Assembly: GCA_024278565.1 (NCBI GenBank)
Contig: JAJRSY010000141.1
Location: 1 to 14,059 of the forward strand
DNA length: 14,059 bases
Direction of reading: 5' to 3'
Origin: Bacteroidota bacterium
Lineage (GTDB): Bacteria; Bacteroidota; Bacteroidia; Flavobacteriales; Flavobacteriaceae
The position numbers were made by a program, and so were the translations under genes. The stretch's first letter is position 1; each line of letters opens with the position of its first letter. The notes under the pieces are model-generated. The model saw nothing but the letters and a program-made list of their open reading frames with translations. It ran no database searches and was not told the origin of the DNA. Below are positions 1 through 7,116 of the stretch, piece after piece.

Positions 1-57
1 ACAAATTTCCCTAAACCGAACAGATCTGGACAGTTTCACTTTGGAGCCGTCCCCACC

Positions 58-78
58 CCTGCCTGTCCGGCAGGCAGG
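58..78. repeat. Palindromic hairpin, CCTGCCTG family
   Basis: A perfect 8-bp stem, CCTGCCTG (58-65) against CAGGCAGG (71-78), closes on the loop TCCGG. The same core recurs at 4786-4808 with a slightly different centre. This makes it a dispersed repeat within the window rather than a one-off terminator. It has no downstream T-tract. Confidence 0.75.
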
Positions 79-82
79 CTAA

Positions 83-176
83 CCCTCCCCCGAAGGGAGG
101 GAACCGTTTCTCGACACCTATGACCCCCCGGCTTTTGCAGGATCTGCCCCCCTCCCTCTGGAGGGGTCGGGGGAGG
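83..176. repeat. Two REP-like hairpins in opposite orientation
   Basis: Hairpin one is CCCTCCC (83-89) / GGGAGGG (95-101) with a 5-base loop. Hairpin two is CCCCTCC (149-155) / GGAGGGG (160-166) with loop CTCT. The reverse complement of 150-176 begins with the ten bases of 84-93 and ends with the eight bases of 94-101. The first copy therefore equals the second, inverted, with nine bases missing from the middle. The arrangement is that of two copies of one REP-like family facing each other, able to pair across about 48 bases. Confidence 0.7.
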
Positions 177-305
177 ACAATCCGGTAAAATGGTATTCTA
201 TTGAACAGAAAGGGAAATTTGTCGTGCACCCTGTACTTCCTCGTTAGGGGTTTTGCGATTTTGATGACTTGCACGACACTAAAAGCTGGGAGAGAGGAGT
301 TAAGA

Positions 306-331
306 ATTGTAACCTTGTTCTTAGTTACAAT
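306..331. repeat. Short inverted repeat ATTGTAAC/GTTACAAT
   Basis: A perfect 8-bp inverted repeat, ATTGTAAC at 306-313 and GTTACAAT at 324-331, separated by ten bases. It lies about 110 bases beyond the stop of the methyltransferase gene. It could be a weak hairpin or a protein-binding dyad. There is no clear T-tract on either side, so I do not call it a terminator. Confidence 0.4.
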
Positions 332-439
332 AGACTGTGGTATTGGTCAGATCTCTATCCTTTAGAACAGCGGAAAATTGGTTAGCGGTTGCAACAGGGC
401 AGACCTGAGTGGAAAATAGGCCTGTGAAATGCTGGGTTC

Positions 440-1039
440 TTACTTCTTAATAAAAACACCAAAAAGCTCATTGTCTTCTCTCTTGGGGATGGAATTATAA
501 CAATTTGTAAAGGAATGTACCTTAAAATAAGGCTCTAAATGTTTGAGGTAGCATTCTTTGGAACCCCCAAAAGGGCGTTTTTCCATATCATCCGATAAGG
601 GAAAATCAAACCACAGGCCCGCCAACTTGCCCAAGGGCTTTAATAACTTTGCCATTTGTTCAAAGTAGGCGTTTCTGTTTTCTTTGGTCGGAACAAAAGA
701 ACAAAAGAACGTCTGCTCCAAAATCAAATCATACTGCCCCTGATGCTCGAAAAAATCTTCGTGCAACAAATGGGAAGCTGTAAAATCAGGATTTCGTTCG
801 TGAAACCGCTTTAGGGGAATTTTGGAAATATCCATGATATAAACGTTGCGGAACCCCTTTTGAAACAAGTATTCAACCTCATGGCCATTGCCGGCACCCG
901 GCACTAGAATCAAACTATTTTTATAGGTCAATTGATCGATATAGGTTTTTAATGGGGTAGAGGGGTGGCCAATATCCCACCCGGTACTTTCTTCTTTGTA
1001 GCGTTTTGTCCAGTATTCTTGATCTTGTTTATTTTTCAT
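440..1039 (-). CDS. SAM-dependent methyltransferase, thiopurine S-methyltransferase (TPMT)-like family
   Basis: A 199-residue cytosolic enzyme predicted to transfer a methyl group from S-adenosylmethionine to a small acceptor, probably a thiol or halide-type nucleophile. The real substrate cannot be read from sequence. The N-terminal EYWTKRYKEESTGWDIGHPS pattern (8-27) is typical of the TPMT/HOL group. Motif I is LVPGAGNG (45-52), the acidic ribose-binding residue is D70 in YIMD, and YDLILEQTFFCSF (103-115) fits motif IV. No signal peptide or membrane segment is seen. The length is slightly below that of characterised bacterial TPMTs (about 218 residues). The start ATG at 1039 is supported by the conserved N-terminal pattern directly after it. 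The gene stands alone and diverges from the ThuA-fusion gene. Fold and family are secure, substrate is not. Confidence 0.88.
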   Translation of the reverse strand: MKNKQDQEYWTKRYKEESTGWDIGHPSTPLKTYIDQLTYKNSLILVPGAGNGHEVEYLFQKGFRNVYIMDISKIPLKRFHERNPDFTASHLLHEDFFEHQGQYDLILEQTFFCSFVPTKENRNAYFEQMAKLLKPLGKLAGLWFDFPLSDDMEKRPFGGSKECYLKHLEPYFKVHSFTNCYNSIPKREDNELFGVFIKK

Positions 1040-1148
1040 AAGCGTAATCCGTATATCAACATTTCCTCTTAAAAATAGCTTAATGCCTTTGAATTATAGT
1101 TTTTCAAACGCGAATGTCTATTTTTAGAAACTGAGCATATAATTCAAA

Positions 1149-1156
1149 CAAAATTA
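1149..1156 (-). promoter_or_regulatory. Possible -7 box for the methyltransferase gene
   Basis: Read on the minus strand this is TAATTTTG, an exact match to the Bacteroidota -7 consensus TAnnTTTG. It would give a leader of about 100 bases before the start at 1039. No good TTG -33 box is seen at the usual distance, and short AT-rich matches arise easily by chance. Confidence 0.3.
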
Positions 1157-1171
1157 TAAGGTTAAAAATAC

Positions 1172-4100
1172 ATGAAAAAAATTGTTACAGTATTACTTGT
1201 ATTGTTCGCTTTGGTAATTTCATCGTGTGGGAACAAACGAGAGGGAAAACCCAGAGTTCTGGTATTCTCAAAAACCATGGGCTATGAACATGCCTCTATA
1301 CCTGTAGGTGTCGCTGCCATACAAAAACTGGGCGCTGAAAACGGATTTGAGGTCGATACTACCAAAAATGCCGAATTGTTCAATGAAGAAAATTTGAACC
1401 AATATGGGGCGATTGTATTTCTAAATACTACGATGAATGTATTGGGCCATAAGCAAGAAGCTGCTTTCGAACGCTACATACAAGCAGGTGGTGGCTTTGT
1501 GGGAGTTCACGCAGCCACCGATACAGAGTATGATTGGGGTTGGTACACCAAACTGGTAGGGGCACAGTTTCTCAGTCATCCATCAGGTACACCAGAAGCC
1601 GACTTTGTTATTAAAGACAAGAATTTTATCGCAACCGAGTTTTTCACCGATTCGGTTTGGCGCAGAAACGATGAACTGTACAACTATAAGAACATAAACC
1701 CTGATGTAAATGTATTGGTAACCCTTGATGAGTCTACCTATAAAGGTGGTGCCAACGGTAATTTTCACCCTATTTCATGGTACCACGAATATGATGGTGG
1801 CCGTTCTTTTTACACTGGGGCAGGGCATACCGATGAGAGTTATACCGAAGATGGTTTTTTAAAGCATTTGTTGGGGGGCATTCAATATGCCATAGGCGAA
1901 AACGAGAATTTAGATTATAGCAAAGCAAGTTCTCAGCTACCACCCGAAATGGATCGTTTTTCTAAAGTGTCCTTGGTGGGAGCACTATTTGAGCCGATGG
2001 AAATGACCGTCCTTCCGAACAACGATGTGCTGATCGGGCAGCGCCGAGGGGAAATCATGCTGTACAGTGACGCTGCCAAAGAACTGACCCAAGTCGCCCA
2101 TTTTGATGTATATCATAAAACCTTGAATACGCCGGGCGTAAATGCGGAAGAAGGATTGTTGGGCCTGCAAAAAGATCCTGACTATGCCATTAATAATTGG
2201 GTATATGTGTACTTCGCCCCTACGGGCAGCGAATCGGTAAATCGGCTGGCACGTTTTAAGTTTAAAGACGGGGTCTTTGATAAGGATTCTGAGCAAAAGA
2301 TTCTTGACGTTCCCTCAGATCGAGAAGTATGTTGCCATACCGGAGGGTCGATCGCTTTTGGAGGCGATGGGCTGTTGTACTTGTCCACCGGAGATAACTC
2401 AACCCCATTCAATGAAAAAGGGGTGAAATACGTGAGCAAGGGTTTTGCGCCCTTGAACGATATACCCGGTCACGAGCAGTATGACGCACGACGTTCAGCA
2501 GGCAACACCAATGATCTGCGAGGAAAAATTTTGCGTATTAGGGTCAATGAAGATGGCAGCTACGCTATACCAGAGGGAAACCTTTTTCCTGAAGGGACCG
2601 ATAAGACCAGACCAGAAATTTATACCATGGGCCATCGAAATCCGTTTCGAATATCGGTCGACCCGAAAAAAGGATATGTATATTGGGGCGATGTGGGACC
2701 AGATGCCCGGGAAGACCAAATTGCGACCCGTGGGCCGAGGGGTTACGATGAAATGAACCAAGCCCGTAAGGCGGGTAATTTCGGTTGGCCATTGTTCATA
2801 GGCGATAATAAACCCTATGTTGATTTCGATTACGAAACTGGTGAAAGTGGGGTCACCTTTGACCCTGAGAAGCCGATCAATGATTCAAAGAACAATACAG
2901 GTTTGACCGAGCTTCCGCCAGCCCAAGGTGCGTATGCATATTACCCCTATGTTGATACTTCTGACTTTCCGCAATTGACAAGTGGTGGGCGAAATGCCAT
3001 GGCGGGACCCACCTATTATTCAGACGAATACCCGAATGGGGGCGGACTCCCTTCGTATTATGACGGTAAGGTGATTATTTATGATTGGATGCGTGGTTGG
3101 ATGAAAGCCCTTACCCTGTTCAAAGACGGAAGCGTAAATAAAATGGAACCCTTTGCTTCAGATATCAAGGTCAACAATCTCATTGATATGGAAATGGGGC
3201 CCGATGGGCGATTGTACCTTTTGGAATATGGCAGTGGCTGGTTCTCGAAAAATGAAAATTCAGGTTTGGGCTATATTGAATTCAATGGTGGAAACCGCCC
3301 ACCCATAATCAATGGACTAGTTGTGGATAGATCCTCAGGAAAACTACCCCTAACCGTTACCGCAAGGGTAGAAGCGGTAGATCGTGAGAAAGACCCAATT
3401 ACCTATGTCTGGCATATGGGGAATGGAGAAACCAAGGAGACCCAAGAGCCCGAAATTTCATATACCTATGAAGATGCTGGCCAGTACAATATTTCGGTAG
3501 AGGTCAATGATGGTCAAACCGAATCGGTTAGGAGTGAGGCCGTTTCAGTAGTTTCCGGAAACGCTAGACCTGAGGTTTCCATTAGCCTAACAGGAGGTAA
3601 TACCTCCTTTTACATTCCAGGGAAGCCTGTTGCGTACGAGGTAACTGTAACAGATGCAGAGGGCAACGTTGATCCCTCCAATATATTCGTGTCTGTTGAT
3701 TATTTGGAAGGAATGGACAAGGTGGTCATGTCACTGGGGCACCAGCAGGTTTCAGAAACGGTGATGGGCAAAGCCCTAACCCTTGCGATGGATTGTAAGG
3801 CCTGTCATAAAGAAGACGAGGCTTCCATTGGTCCCAAGTATATTGATGTTGCCAATAGATACAAAGATGATGCAAAGGCCATGGCCTACCTTCAAAATAA
3901 AATAGTGGCGGGTGGCACCGGTGTTTGGGGCGAGGTTATGATGCCAGCGCATACGAATATCACTGCCGAAGAATCTCGACAAATTACGATGTACATTCAG
4001 TCTTTGGCGGGTGATAAGAACAAAAAACCCTCATTGCCGCCCAAGGGGTCGGTAATTGCCGAAGCGAATTCCCAAGGCAAGGTATTGGTGTTGACCGCTA

Positions 4101-4558
4101 GTTATACCGATAGCGGTGCTGAAGGTGCAATTCCCTTGACCGGGGCGAAATCCGTGGCCTTGTCAAGCAATATCATATTGTTTTCAGAAGCGACCAAAAC
4201 AAAAGGTATGCCCGCAGTAAAGATCGATGGTAAAGAGCTGTTGCTACTTGCAGGAACCGAAGGCTGGTTTGAACTAAATGACATTGATTTAACGGGAGTA
4301 AAGATCATCACGCTAAATGTAGGTTGGCGTGAGCTACACAACCACAGCTATGATTTTGAAGCTCGTTTAAATGCACCTGATGGAAAAGTGGTCGCCAAGG
4401 GAACGATGTCAAAGCCCAGAAACGGACAATCAAATACCAAGATCACCTTGCCCTTGGCCACCAAAGTCACAGAGCGATCGACCTTGTATATCACGTTTGC
4501 CATTGAAGAAGGAAAGACCCCCGCCCAAGTAGCATTGATGAACGTTACTTTTAATTAG
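1172..4558 (+). CDS. Multidomain lipoprotein: ThuA + PQQ-type sugar dehydrogenase + PKD + cytochrome c + C-terminal CBM-like region
   Basis: An 1128-residue exported lipoprotein; the signal peptide ends in VISSC with lipidated C19. ThuA-like domain at about 28-240 (VFSKTMGYEH at 31-40, GGGFVGVHAATDTEYDW at 106-122, GAGHT at 216-220). Glucose/sorbosone dehydrogenase beta-propeller at about 260-705 (HTGGSIAFGGDGLLYLSTGD at 389-408, MGHRNPF at 486-492, YWGDVGPDA at 504-512). PKD domain at about 709-796. Class I cytochrome c at about 860-946 with haem motif CKACH (875-879) and likely distal ligand M924 in MMPAH. The C-terminal 958-1128 is beta-rich and resembles CBM6-type modules. Family knowledge suggests PQQ-dependent sugar oxidation with electrons passed to the attached haem; the substrate is unknown. 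No acidic surface-export signal follows C19. It appears monocistronic. Confidence 0.9.
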   Translation: MKKIVTVLLVLFALVISSCGNKREGKPRVLVFSKTMGYEHASIPVGVAAIQKLGAENGFEVDTTKNAELFNEENLNQYGAIVFLNTTMNVLGHKQEAAFERYIQAGGGFVGVHAATDTEYDWGWYTKLVGAQFLSHPSGTPEADFVIKDKNFIATEFFTDSVWRRNDELYNYKNINPDVNVLVTLDESTYKGGANGNFHPISWYHEYDGGRSFYTGAGHTDESYTEDGFLKHLLGGIQYAIGENENLDYSKASSQLPPEMDRFSKVSLVGALFEPMEMTVLPNNDVLIGQRRGEIMLYSDAAKELTQVAHFDVYHKTLNTPGVNAEEGLLGLQKDPDYAINNWVYVYFAPTGSESVNRLARFKFKDGVFDKDSEQKILDVPSDREVCCHTGGSIAFGGDGLLYLSTGDNSTPFNEKGVKYVSKGFAPLNDIPGHEQYDARRSAGNTNDLRGKILRIRVNEDGSYAIPEGNLFPEGTDKTRPEIYTMGHRNPFRISVDPKKGYVYWGDVGPDAREDQIATRGPRGYDEMNQARKAGNFGWPLFIGDNKPYVDFDYETGESGVTFDPEKPINDSKNNTGLTELPPAQGAYAYYPYVDTSDFPQLTSGGRNAMAGPTYYSDEYPNGGGLPSYYDGKVIIYDWMRGWMKALTLFKDGSVNKMEPFASDIKVNNLIDMEMGPDGRLYLLEYGSGWFSKNENSGLGYIEFNGGNRPPIINGLVVDRSSGKLPLTVTARVEAVDREKDPITYVWHMGNGETKETQEPEISYTYEDAGQYNISVEVNDGQTESVRSEAVSVVSGNARPEVSISLTGGNTSFYIPGKPVAYEVTVTDAEGNVDPSNIFVSVDYLEGMDKVVMSLGHQQVSETVMGKALTLAMDCKACHKEDEASIGPKYIDVANRYKDDAKAMAYLQNKIVAGGTGVWGEVMMPAHTNITAEESRQITMYIQSLAGDKNKKPSLPPKGSVIAEANSQGKVLVLTASYTDSGAEGAIPLTGAKSVALSSNIILFSEATKTKGMPAVKIDGKELLLLAGTEGWFELNDIDLTGVKIITLNVGWRELHNHSYDFEARLNAPDGKVVAKGTMSKPRNGQSNTKITLPLATKVTERSTLYITFAIEEGKTPAQVALMNVTFN

Positions 4559-4693
4559 TAAGGCTACAACGTTATTTTTTTTCGAAGACAAATACTTTTT
4601 TGAAGCTACCATGTGTATACGAATTTATTTTTTCTCGAAGTTTTAAAATCCAATAGTTTTTGGCAGCGTATCTTGGTAAACTATTGTACAGCA

Positions 4694-4712
4694 GCGAAGT
4701 TACAAACTTCGC
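4694..4712. repeat. Hairpin GCGAAGTT-ACA-AACTTCGC
   Basis: A perfect 8-bp stem (4694-4701 with 4705-4712) closes on a 3-base loop. It lies inside the gene-free convergent region, just left of the larger palindrome cluster. The tight symmetry suggests a structured mobile-repeat end or a protein-binding dyad. Function is unknown. Confidence 0.6.
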
Positions 4713-4785
4713 AGAGCGAGGCATATCAGTAATCGGAATACTCTGTAGGATATATACTCCTGCCACTTTAAAACCCGAAATTTCC

Positions 4786-4808
4786 GCCTGCCTCGCCGGC
4801 AGGCAGGC
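4786..4808. repeat. Second copy of the CCTGCCTG-family palindrome
   Basis: GCCTGCCT (4786-4793) pairs with AGGCAGGC (4801-4808), and the central GCCGGC (4795-4800) is itself palindromic. The CGGCAGGCAGG half is identical to the hairpin at 58-78, more than 4.7 kb away. Both copies lie between genes, as expected for a dispersed REP-like or uptake-type repeat. Confidence 0.7.
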
Positions 4809-4814
4809 TTGCTC

Positions 4815-4838
4815 TTTTTCCGCCGATCGGCGGAAAAA
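4815..4838. repeat. Perfect 24-bp palindrome
   Basis: The sequence is its own reverse complement over 24 bases: TTTTTCCGCCGA followed by TCGGCGGAAAAA. The T-run precedes and the A-run follows the GC core on both strands, which is the opposite of an intrinsic terminator. It lies seven bases after the palindrome at 4786-4808, so the two may be parts of one composite element. Confidence 0.75.
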
Positions 4839-4874
4839 TTTATAGCCATAGCTATGGCTATGCCGATAAATTTT
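4835..4874. repeat. Perfect 20-bp palindrome nested in an AT stem
   Basis: Positions 4842-4861 form a perfect 20-bp palindrome centred on TAGCTA (half-site ATAGCCATAG). An outer stem, AAAATTTAT (4835-4843) with ATAAATTTT (4866-4874), encloses it and slightly overlaps it. It directly adjoins the 24-bp palindrome, giving three consecutive dyads in under 90 bases. Confidence 0.7.
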
Positions 4875-4918
4875 ACCTTGTTAGAAACAAAAATACCCAT
4901 CCTAAATTATCCGATTTT

Positions 4919-5647
4919 TCATGTGTGATGAGTATATTTGGGTATGGCTTTTAGTGTGTTCCATTCGGGTGCGTCTACGAACATTTTCCAATTGGCATCC
5001 CTATCTTTTTGATTTGCATGTGTGGTCATATACATCAAATTGGGCATATGGCCTCCTGAAATCACTTCGGCATAAAACACGGCATTAAAGCCCAATTTGT
5101 CAAAAAGCTTGATTTCACCACCGGCGTTGAACATATCCACTTTGTTCTTATGGATTTTTTCGGTGGAAGATTCGTAGCTGCGTAATTCGTAAATTCTGTC
5201 TTTACGGAGACTATCAAGTTTTGGGGTTTTTAGCCTTGGCATATCGGAGAAGGCTTTTAAAAGAGTTGATTCGATCCGGCGATAGGGCGGATTGTCGTGT
5301 GCAGCATTCAAATAGTCGGCTCCGGCCATAGTATATTCTTGATCTTTCGATAATCTGTCGCCTAACGATTCAAATTCATCCAAAGAATTAAACGGAATCA
5401 AAACACAGGTCTTTTTGGGAGTAGTCGAATCCGTTTGTCTGGGTTTGAAAACACCTACTGGTGAAATGCCCAATTTCTTTATAGCGGGCAGATATACATT
5501 TTTTAGGTACGTATCGGTAGTTTGAATTTGTTCATCGGTTTCAAAAATATAGGTTTTCAACTGATAATATTGGCGGCTCTCTTCTTGGGAATAAAAGGAT
5601 GCAGTGAAGCAAAGGAAAATACCGATAATTAGAATTGTTTTTTTTAT
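4919..5647 (-). CDS. NIPSNAP-family exported protein with a defective or non-standard start
   Basis: The C-terminal half is a NIPSNAP domain (RIYELRSYES and WKMFVDAPEW are the recognisable stretches), and a related ferredoxin-like half precedes it. The molecular role of bacterial NIPSNAP proteins is not established. The first usual start is TTG at 5560, giving 213 residues. However, the frame stays open upstream and encodes KKTILIIGIFLCFTASFYSQ, a textbook Sec signal peptide, followed by the mature start EESRQYYQLKTY. The codon where Met is expected (5645-5647) is ATA. No ATG, GTG, TTG or CTG occurs between it and the in-frame TGA at 5681-5683; ATT at 5675-5677 is the only other oddity. I give the extended limits. 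It lies 74 bases downstream of the acetyltransferase gene and may belong to the same operon. It could be a start-lost pseudogene. Confidence 0.72.
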   Translation of the reverse strand: MKKTILIIGIFLCFTASFYSQEESRQYYQLKTYIFETDEQIQTTDTYLKNVYLPAIKKLGISPVGVFKPRQTDSTTPKKTCVLIPFNSLDEFESLGDRLSKDQEYTMAGADYLNAAHDNPPYRRIESTLLKAFSDMPRLKTPKLDSLRKDRIYELRSYESSTEKIHKNKVDMFNAGGEIKLFDKLGFNAVFYAEVISGGHMPNLMYMTTHANQKDRDANWKMFVDAPEWNTLKAIPKYTHHT

Positions 5648-5721
5648 TTGTGTTGGTTTATGAAACTGTTTGAAAATGAGTCAGCTATTTTTTGTTTTCT
5701 TTTTGCGTCTTATTTTTAGTC

Positions 5722-6183
5722 TCAGTTTTTGAAAGATACATTTTTCTGAAAACAAACACTGTTTTTAATGCCTTTATATTGCCCGTAGTTGGCTATACTG
5801 GTATACCCGTTCTTTTCATACAATGCAATGGCCTCAGGTTGTCTTTTGCCCGTTTCCAAGACACAATTAGTATAGTTTAGATCTTTGGCCCAAAGCTCTA
5901 ATTCCTTTAAGATTGTTGTCGCGATGCCTTTTCCCCTTGCTTTTGGGGTGACGTACATCCGTTTTACTTCTATAGTGTTCAAATCAAAGGCCTTGATTGC
6001 CCCACAGCCCATTGGTTTTTCATTCATATAGGCAACTACCGTATGCTTGAGGGTGTCAATGCTATTGAATTGATGATAGAAAGCATGGTCTTCGCCATCG
6101 CGTTCGCTTAATTCTGAATCGAGCTGCGCAACCAGTTTTATAAAATCAGAATCATTAGATTTGGTTCTCTTAATGGTTATCAT
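5722..6183 (-). CDS. GNAT-family N-acetyltransferase
   Basis: A 153-residue cytosolic enzyme that would transfer an acetyl group from acetyl-CoA to an amine on an unknown acceptor. The acetyl-CoA pyrophosphate loop is clear: RMYVTPKARGKGIA (75-88), with the R/Q-x-x-G-x-G/A signature in ARGKGIA. The C-terminal EAIALYEKNGY (117-127) is the usual GNAT beta-6/7 region carrying the tyrosine near the catalytic site. Length is normal for a single GNAT domain. The start ATG at 6183 is 12 bases after the stop of the metallophosphatase gene, so the two are very probably co-transcribed. No link between acetylation and nucleotide breakdown is implied beyond this spacing. The acceptor is unpredictable. 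Confidence 0.88.
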   Translation of the reverse strand: MITIKRTKSNDSDFIKLVAQLDSELSERDGEDHAFYHQFNSIDTLKHTVVAYMNEKPMGCGAIKAFDLNTIEVKRMYVTPKARGKGIATTILKELELWAKDLNYTNCVLETGKRQPEAIALYEKNGYTSIANYGQYKGIKNSVCFQKNVSFKN

Positions 6184-6195
6184 TTGATAAAAAGA

Positions 6196-7107
6196 TTATA
6201 TGGTGATCGAGACCCCATTTGACCTCTTGTTGTTTGCACTATCAAAATAAAAATCGATACGGCCCAGATTAATGCCAAAGCAACCTACTTGATTGACGAG
6301 TACCTCATTGTCGTTCATGTTCTTGACAATTGTGGGCTTGTCTAAAAAGGTATGGGTATGCCCGCCAATTATGAGGTTTGTGTATTTGGTTTTGGTGGCG
6401 AGGGTCAGGTCGTCAGGTTTGTTCTCAGATTCGTATGCGTACCCTAAATGAGATAGGCAGATGACGAGATCGCAATGTTCGTCTTCTTTCAAGGTGCGTT
6501 CTGTATCCAAGGCTATTTCAAAGGGATTGAGATACCGGGTTTCTTTATACAGTATTTTGGTGACCAGGCCAGCGAGTTGTATTCCTAGGCCGTAGACCCC
6601 TATTTTTATACCATTTAAAAGATAGGTTTTGAAGGGTTTTGTATGCCCGTCCAAAACCGTATTACGGAAATCGTAATTTGCAGATAAGAAATCGAATGTG
6701 GCGTGCGGCAGTTGTGCGTAAATACCTTTTAACCCATTATCGAAATCGTGGTTGCCAATGGTGGCTGCATCGTATTTCATCATACTCATCAGTTTAAACT
6801 CCAACTCGCCACCATAAAAATTGAAATACGGGGTGCCCTGAAAAATATCACCGGCATCGAACAACAACGTATTCTGATTCTCTTTTCGAATCGAATTAAC
6901 CAACGAGGCCCTTCGGGCAAGACCTCCCAAATTAGGGTAAAAAGAATGATCTTTCGAAAAGGTATCGATATGACTGTGCACGTCGTTGGTATGAAGAATG
7001 GTAATATGCTTTTCTGCTGATTGAGAACAAGAGCTAAGAGCTAGTCCGCCCAAACCTACAAAGGCCGATGAGGCAACTGAATTTGTTATGAATTTTCTTC
7101 GTTGCAT
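6196..7107 (-). CDS. 5'-nucleotidase metallophosphatase domain protein (Tat signal, lipoprotein)
   Basis: A 303-residue calcineurin-like phosphatase equal to the N-terminal catalytic domain of UshA-type 5'-nucleotidases. It would hydrolyse nucleotides or related phosphate esters outside the cytoplasm. Metal ligands are visible: D42 and H44 (HTNDVHSH), D84/D87 (FDAGD), N119-H120 (GNHD), H210 (CLSHLG), H250 and H252 (GGHTH). The N-terminus MQRRKFI is a twin-arginine motif followed by a hydrophobic stretch ending in LSSC (C27), so it is probably a Tat-exported lipoprotein. The substrate-binding C-terminal domain of UshA is missing here and is encoded by the gene just upstream, nine bases away. 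Splitting of this enzyme is common in Flavobacteriia as far as I recall. Exact substrate not determined. Confidence 0.9.
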   Translation of the reverse strand: MQRRKFITNSVASSAFVGLGGLALSSCSQSAEKHITILHTNDVHSHIDTFSKDHSFYPNLGGLARRASLVNSIRKENQNTLLFDAGDIFQGTPYFNFYGGELEFKLMSMMKYDAATIGNHDFDNGLKGIYAQLPHATFDFLSANYDFRNTVLDGHTKPFKTYLLNGIKIGVYGLGIQLAGLVTKILYKETRYLNPFEIALDTERTLKEDEHCDLVICLSHLGYAYESENKPDDLTLATKTKYTNLIIGGHTHTFLDKPTIVKNMNDNEVLVNQVGCFGINLGRIDFYFDSANNKRSNGVSITI

Positions 7108-7116
7108 TTTTTGTCT

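Larger units (their letters stand above)
1..439. other. Gene-free left flank with REP-like hairpins
   Basis: No convincing coding sequence is seen in this stretch. An open frame on the minus strand crosses it (about 11-274), but it runs straight through the GC-rich inverted repeats and resembles no family I know, so I treat it as chance. The content is three strong GC-rich hairpins between 58 and 176, a weaker inverted repeat at 306-331, and otherwise unremarkable sequence up to the methyltransferase stop at 440. Confidence 0.7.
4559..4918. other. Convergent intergenic region rich in palindromes
   Basis: This 360-base gap separates two convergent genes. I find no convincing gene, and stops interrupt every frame of useful length. 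It contains at least four strong dyads between 4694 and 4874, listed separately. None has the normal stem-plus-T-tract layout of an intrinsic terminator, although they may stop transcription from both sides. A short minus-strand frame near 4766 begins MAGVYILQS, which resembles the start of GIY-YIG nucleases, but the rest does not match. Confidence 0.6.

Noticed and set aside
11..274. Minus-strand 87-codon open frame at the left edge
   Set aside because: It runs through the REP-like inverted repeats, has low-complexity Arg/Pro/Gly content created by them, and resembles no known family.
1985..2796. Several open frames of 75-103 codons antisense to or overlapping the sugar dehydrogenase region
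   Set aside because: They are shadows of the clearly coding frame of the 1128-residue protein and lack any family signature.
4815..4838. 24-bp palindrome as a bidirectional intrinsic terminator for the convergent genes
   Set aside because: The T-run lies before and the A-run after the GC core on both strands, which is the reverse of the needed stem-then-T layout.
4660..4900. Short open frames on both strands within the palindrome cluster
   Set aside because: The palindromes themselves make mirrored open frames; start context, composition and similarity are all poor.
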